DNA from: Pseudooceanicola onchidii
GTDB lineage: Bacteria > Pseudomonadota > Alphaproteobacteria > Rhodobacterales > Rhodobacteraceae
Length of the DNA: 64,000 nt
Direction of reading: 5' to 3'
Assembly (NCBI RefSeq): GCF_004959925.1
Contig: NZ_SPUW01000003.1
Coordinates: 1-64,000 of the forward strand
The notes under the pieces were generated by a model that saw nothing but the letters and a program-made list of their open reading frames with translations, was not told where the DNA came from and did not search any database. How positions within the stretch are numbered: the stretch's first letter is position 1; every line of letters starts with the position of its first letter. A program made the position numbers and the translations under genes. Shown here piece by piece: positions 63,148 to 64,000 of the stretch.

Positions 63148-63768
63148 ATGGCCGACATCCGCACCCTTTTCGTCACCCCGCTGTATCGCGCCAAGCTGTC
63201 CGAACATGGCCCGAAGGTGGATACGGACGAGCTTGAAACCTCGTGCTATTCCATCGCCGAGGATGACGAAGCCGGGCAGGCGTGGTGCGAGGAAAACGGC
63301 TATCCCGGCTATACCTCCTATGCGTCGCTGACCGATCTGCCCTGGCGTTTCCCGATCTTCGCGGATGTGGTGAAGGCGCTGGACAAGCACGTCGCCGCCT
63401 TTGCCGAGACCTGCCAGTTCGATCTGGGGGACAAGGCGCTGGTGCTGGAGGATCTTTGGATCAACATCCTGCCCGAAGGCGGCACCCATTCGTCCCATAT
63501 CCACCCGCATTCGGTGATCTCGGGCACGACCTATGTCGCCATGCCGGACGGTGCATCCGCGCTGAAGCTGGAAGATCCGCGCCTGCAGATGATGATGGCC
63601 GCGCCGACCCGGCGGAAGGGCGCATCGGAAGACCTGAAGCCCTTCATCTATATTGCGCCGGAACCCGGCGAGGTGCTGCTGTGGGAAAGCTGGCTGCGCC
63701 ACGAGGTTCCGATGAACATGTCCGAAGACGACCGGATTTCGGTAAGCTTCAACTACAAGTGGGACTGA
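63148..63768 (+). CDS. TIGR02466-type putative 2OG-Fe(II) oxygenase
   Basis: A 206-aa double-stranded beta-helix protein of the group called TIGR02466 (2OG-Fe(II) oxygenase-like). The motif THSSHIHPHSVISGTTYVA (about 112-130) holds the first metal His region, and SWLRHEVPMNMSEDDRISVSFNY (about 182-204) the distal His and the Arg for 2-oxoglutarate. The substrate is unknown; members are common in marine alphaproteobacteria and phages. It is followed at 4 bp by the DUF3237 gene. Confidence 0.85.
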   Translation: MADIRTLFVTPLYRAKLSEHGPKVDTDELETSCYSIAEDDEAGQAWCEENGYPGYTSYASLTDLPWRFPIFADVVKALDKHVAAFAETCQFDLGDKALVLEDLWINILPEGGTHSSHIHPHSVISGTTYVAMPDGASALKLEDPRLQMMMAAPTRRKGASEDLKPFIYIAPEPGEVLLWESWLRHEVPMNMSEDDRISVSFNYKWD

Positions 63769-63772
63769 CCCG

Positions 63773-64000
63773 ATGACCGAGGGCAGGGACCCGCTCATCG
63801 TCATGCACCTGGACATGGGGCCGGCGCAGCAGATCACGGATGCGACCGGCGAGACGCGCCTGATCTACCACGTCAAGGGCGGCCACTTCACCGGCCCACG
63901 CCTGAAGGGCCGGGTGCTGCCCGTGACCGGCGACTGGGTCCGGGTCAAGGATGGTGCCATATCGATGGACGTCCGGGTCGAGCTTGAGACCGACGACGGT
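63773..64000 (+). CDS. DUF3237-family protein, 5' part, cut by window end
   Basis: 76 codons from ATG at 63773 run to the window edge. The sequence HVKGGHFTGPRLKGRVLPVTGDWVRV and SMDVRVELETDDG match the DUF3237 pattern (GPRLKG...GDW...LDVR...LETDDG). Function is unknown; the fold is a small beta-barrel. It is probably co-transcribed with the preceding oxygenase-like gene. Confidence 0.75.
   Translation, partial: MTEGRDPLIVMHLDMGPAQQITDATGETRLIYHVKGGHFTGPRLKGRVLPVTGDWVRVKDGAISMDVRVELETDDG

Overview
The window is GC-rich (roughly 64% by eye) and reads as the chromosome of a Rhodobacteraceae/Roseobacter-group alphaproteobacterium. The evidence is the secE-nusG-rplKAJL-rpoBC block running on into the str and S10 blocks, two almost identical tuf genes, an EF-Tu/EF-G/RpoB/RpoC set of alphaproteobacterial type, a tripartite tricarboxylate (TTT) transporter, and palindromic intergenic repeats. 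This assignment is by recognition, not by a search.

Bases 1-12.2 kb are accessory metabolism. After the 3' part of an initiator tRNA and its terminator come an SDR plus a 2-hydroxychromene-2-carboxylate isomerase-like gene, divergent from an HxlR regulator. Next is a catabolic island centred on a LysR regulator (4812-5720). To its left, on the minus strand, lie a KstD-like FAD dehydrogenase and a TIM-barrel isomerase. To its right, on the plus strand, lie tctC-tctB-tctA, a shikimate/quinate dehydrogenase-like gene and a fused 3-dehydroshikimate dehydratase/HPPD-like gene (quiC type). Both gaps next to lysR hold the same two-part operator in mirrored orientation, so both arms look like one regulon, probably for uptake and dehydration of a hydroaromatic acid (quinate or shikimate) to protocatechuate.

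Bases 12.4-31.4 kb mix housekeeping and signalling genes: tRNA-Gln, a BON-MscS channel, two SH3-domain exported proteins, a 2-hydroxyacid dehydrogenase, a MetOD1-domain protein coupled to a PAS-GGDEF cyclase, a corrinoid adenosyltransferase with a HIG1-type protein, parC, and then a signalling island. The island holds a frameshifted CheB-CheR-PAS fusion, a lone receiver, a multi-TM histidine kinase with a dead receiver domain, and a GGDEF-EAL protein. A cytochrome P450 and a lipoprotein follow.

Bases 31.5-61.7 kb carry the translation/transcription cluster: tuf, CatB-like acetyltransferase, zntB, tRNA-Trp, secE, nusG, rplK, rplA, rplJ, rplL, rpoB, rpoC, rpsL, rpsG, fusA, tuf, rpsJ, rplC, rplD, rplW, rplB, rpsS, rplV, rpsC, rplP. 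It is interrupted by non-ribosomal genes (an unrecognised 191-aa protein, two glycosyltransferases, a DMT transporter, a 64-aa membrane protein), by strong terminators, and by REP-like palindromes. The S10 block is cut by a terminator after rplW and again after rplP, so rplB probably has its own promoter or leader.

Bases 61.7-64 kb hold a qorB-like quinone reductase divergent from its HxlR/QorR-type regulator, a TIGR02466-type 2OG-Fe(II) protein and a DUF3237 gene cut by the window edge.

The most useful observations are the mirrored LysR operator pair that defines the hydroaromatic regulon, the two-flavour palindromic repeat family with a shared tail, the unexplained palindrome and leaders in front of rplK, rplJ, rpoB and rplB, and the degenerate or frameshifted parts of the signalling island.
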